Assembly (NCBI RefSeq): GCF_905220365.1
Contig: NC_061135.1
Location: forward strand, 13,235,501-13,299,500
From: Vanessa cardui
Taxonomy: Eukaryota; Arthropoda; Insecta; Lepidoptera; Nymphalidae
Length of the DNA stretch: 64,000 nucleotides
Direction: 5' to 3'
Below, piece by piece: positions 61,285 to 64,000 of the stretch (positions are counted from its first letter, which is position 1; each line of letters opens with the position of its first letter). The notes under the pieces were generated by a model, which saw only the letters and a list, made by a program, of their open reading frames with translations, did not search any database and was not told the origin of the DNA. The position numbers and the translations under genes are program-made.

Positions 61285-61540
61285 ACTATGACACGCCAAG
61301 GCTTCACACGGATGCATTGCATTAAGAGTAAAAAAACACTGATAATTTTAGAATAAACCTCTAAAATTATCAATGTTTCTTTACTAAATTGTCCATGTCT
61401 TATATACAAAAACCTTCCTCTCAAATCACTGTATCTATAAAAAAAACATCACCAAAATCCGTTGTCTAATTTTAATGATCCAAGCATACATAAGGACAGA
61501 CAGCGATACGCGACTTTGCTTTATACTATGTAATGATGAT
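61285..61540 (+). mobile_element. Repeat family E copy, degenerate
   Basis: GCCAAGGCTTCACACGGATG head, AAAACCTTCCTCTCAAATC, and the tail TTTATACTATGTAATGATG. Confidence 0.7.
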
Positions 61541-61794
61541 GTATTGTTAATCAAAGGAGTGTTTTGTACCAAGCATACATAATATCCCATAATTATTATT
61601 TACAATTGTCAGCGTGCAGAACCCTATCCCATAACCATTCAAACGGTAAACGGCAAGTATTGACGTGACAACAGACCGAATGGATTTTCGTAAATACGTT
61701 ACTAACGATGACGACCGTAATGAATACATTAATATATAACCATAATGATTTTATTATTTTAGCCGTACTCGCAAATAAACCACAATTTGACCGA

Positions 61795-62200
61795 ATACCA
61801 CCTACCATCACTGTAGGAAATAAATGTTTTTAAATCGTCAATAGGACGGAAATAAATAACTTGTATCTTGTGTCTCTAATGGTACTGGGTCACTGAGTCT
61901 AACTTGAACGCAACCATAGTACTAGTTTAGTGCTAGAAGTTATTGATGAATGGATCGTAAGGCAGGCAGAAGCTGGATGCGAGTAGCCGGAGAAAGACCA
62001 CAGTGGGGTGCACTTGAAGAGGCCTATGTCCAGCAGTGGGATAAAACGGGCTGATGATGATGATGGATGGTAAGGATGGAAATTGAGAATTGACATCTCT
62101 TGTGCCTGTAATGACACTGAGTCACTCAGTCTTTGAACTTGAACTCGACCACAATAGTACTGTTTATCTGTAGAATAAAAAATCACTAGGTGTTGCCTAA
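61795..62200 (+). mobile_element. Two family B pieces around a LINE-like 3' end
   Basis: 61795-61945 and 62090-62200 are family B (ACTGGGTCACTGAGTC and ACTGAGTCACTCAGTC blocks). Between them, about 61950-62070, GGCCTATGTCCAGCAGTGGG followed by GATGATGATGATGG is a widely seen lepidopteran non-LTR 3' end, apparently inserted into family B. Confidence 0.55.
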
Positions 62201-62769
62201 TCGCAAATGACATAATGTAAATCAGTTATTCATTATTAAAACATATCGCTCATATGTTTACTAGCTAGACTTGTATATATGTTTATCGGAAGAACGGGAA
62301 TCGTATTAAGTATTGTCTATTGTTTGTCCTGCTGGGCATTTAAATAGATCGTTATGGAGAACATAACTATAGCGTCGATTGAACAAAGACAACACGACGA
62401 AACGGACACAGTCTTGTCCACGACATCCAAACGACGGCTGATAAATGATAAAGTAATTAATTGCGTGACGCGTTACCTTCCTTATAATCATATATTTTGA
62501 TTACTATCATGGTTTAGTGTATACTGAGTACAAATATTACTATAAGAAGTAACTAGCATGAAGGTAAAGATGAACAATTGTGAAAATCTAATAATAATAA
62601 CAGACCAAGAATAAAAGTAGAAAATAATGTTTTAAATGAAGGTAAAAAGTGGCTGTTACCTTATAAGAGTCTCACTGGGCTTAGACTTCCTCGCTCTTTG
62701 AAAAGAAGGAGCTTATCCCAAACAAAAACAGCTAACACATATTTTTATATATTTAAATATTATCATCTT

Positions 62770-62960
62770 TTTTGATCACCGGTTTTCATGGGTACGCCAC
62801 TCTGAGGTCCCGGGTTCGACTGGCCGAGTCGATGTAGATTACCATTAGTTTTCCATGTCGTCTTGGGTCTGGGTGTTTGTGGTACCGTCGTTACTTCTGA
62901 TTTCCATAACACAAGTGCTTCAGCTACTTACATTGAGATCAGAGTAATGTATGTGATGTT
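62770..62960 (+). mobile_element. SINE-H copy
   Basis: GGTACGCCACTCTGAGGTCC, GGGTTCGACTGGCCGAG, GTCTTGGGTCTGGGTG, and GCTACTTACATTGAGATCA. The 5' end is shorter than in the 30050 copy. Confidence 0.65.
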
Positions 62961-63529
62961 GCATATTCATTTATTTGTAATTCAAGTACGTAATACGTAA
63001 TCGTGGTTTGTTCATATTTTACACAGCAACGAAGCTACGGAACCATGATATTGCATAGAGAGATGTACGATATTAGAGGAAACGTGTAACGCGTAACTCC
63101 ACTACACGGACGCAAAAACAAAAAAAAAGGGATCGCGTAAAAATTTTTTAAAAACGATTTTTTAATTGGATTCTACCCGCGGCAGGGAATTCGTGGTATT
63201 TAGAAAAACCGGCAAAGTGCGAATTGGACTCATAGAGAGGATAACGTATCGATATTTCCGGGTATAAGTAATATAATATTCTGATGTCAGAAATTGAAAA
63301 ATCAATAACGAAACCCTTTAAGCCCAGATTCTCCCAAACCAATAAACCGACAAAATAAACTGCGACATTATTCAAAGGGACCAGGAATAGACAGACAGAG
63401 GTACGGAAACCAAAAACCTACAATAAGTTTTATATTATAGTTCCCCTTTCATTGCCAATATGTACGGATCGACCAAAATAATATGATTTGATATAGACGA
63501 TTACTTCACAAGGAAACTTCACAATGAAA

Positions 63530-63635
63530 CGTTTTTGAATCGACGATATTTAAATACTACCACCATTTCTTAAAGCAGTCTCCAGCGAGCAGAAACGGCA
63601 AGAAACTCGCATTGATCTTTTCAAATAAACAGATT
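63530..63635 (-). mobile_element. Repeat family F fragment, degenerate
   Basis: CGTTTTTGAATCGACGA, CTACCACCATTTCTTAAAG and GCAGAAACGGCAAGAAACTC. Confidence 0.5.
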
Positions 63636-64000
63636 TACAATTGTCTTTTTGTAATAATTAGTATCCTGTGATGGAACTCAAGCCTAAATAATAAAAAAAA
63701 ACTCTCATAATAAATAATAAGATTCATTTATCAAATTTAGTCATAACAAACTTTTAATTTTGTAAATGGTAAATTGATTATATTTCCCGGCGTCTTATGT
63801 ATGCGTATACCATTGCCCAAAAACGTTCTCTGTGCCGTATACAAACGAATAGTAGGGGTTACAAGTTTATTCTTATTTCTTGTATTAATAATACTATACA
63901 GCTTTTTTGGAATACTTTTGTATATTCTTCTGTATAAGCATAAGAAAAATATATTTCTGTAGATCGGCATCGTTTCAGAAGCGACAGTTACCTAGCCTTG

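Larger units (their letters stand above)
33848..64000. other. 30 kb without a confident coding exon
   Basis: Probably upstream intron(s) and flank of Fur2. Beyond the listed repeats, the longest unique stretches are about 36430-38030, 38720-40500, 41945-43340, 44665-45650, 47770-49080, 49985-51340, 51700-54690, 54800-57080, 57250-58930 and 62960-63530. In these I see only weak exon or promoter signals, described under findings. Confidence 0.6.

Noticed and set aside
63148..63375. 75-codon minus-strand frame with hydrophobic start as a possible Fur2 signal peptide exon
   Set aside because: No donor in the right phase and no prodomain-like sequence follows.

Overview
The window reads as a nuclear genome segment from a moth or butterfly (Lepidoptera). 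It is AT-rich, the one clear gene has many exons with GT/AG introns, and the non-coding DNA is packed with interspersed repeats of the kind seen in lepidopteran genomes. These include two tRNA-derived SINE families and several families of non-LTR tails and small non-autonomous elements. The order is inferred from repeat style and protein similarity; I cannot name a species.

The main gene is on the minus strand: a furin-like proprotein convertase, best called furin-like protease 2 (Fur2). I can join twelve coding exons between 33847 and 3767 with consistent splice phases. They give 1235 residues covering the second half of the prodomain, the full subtilisin-like catalytic domain (Asp, His, Asn and Ser all present), the P domain, a long Cys-rich run of furin-like repeats, one transmembrane helix and a cytoplasmic tail with two sorting motifs. 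The signal peptide and first half of the prodomain are missing. They must lie in one or more exons upstream (above 33847), either unrecognised here or beyond 64000.

Layout. 1-3500: an isolated intron-free plus-strand ORF of 309 codons (563-1492) of unknown identity, then sequence without a recognisable gene. 3500-6125: Fur2 3' end (UTR, tail, membrane exon). 6126-15902: the remaining Cys-rich, P-domain and catalytic exons with short introns. 15903-33742: a 17.8 kb intron full of repeats, with a TATA-plus-donor signature on the plus strand near 19.4-19.6 kb. 33743-33847: the most upstream recognised Fur2 exon. 33848-64000: 30 kb with no confident coding sequence, probably the first Fur2 intron(s) and flank, made of repeats and a few GC-richer unique islands that may be regulatory or untranslated exons.

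The most striking non-gene structures are a near-perfect 220-bp inverted repeat (60061-60650), a SINE whose 5' half is inverted as expected from twin priming (34458-34761), two copies of one element each interrupted by a different retroelement (25621-26365 and 41140-41942), a perfect 22-bp hairpin inside a repeat (57116-57164), and a SINE flanked by roughly 110-bp direct repeats (30849-31381). I found no CRISPR array, rRNA gene or convincing functional tRNA gene, and no clearly new multi-gene system.
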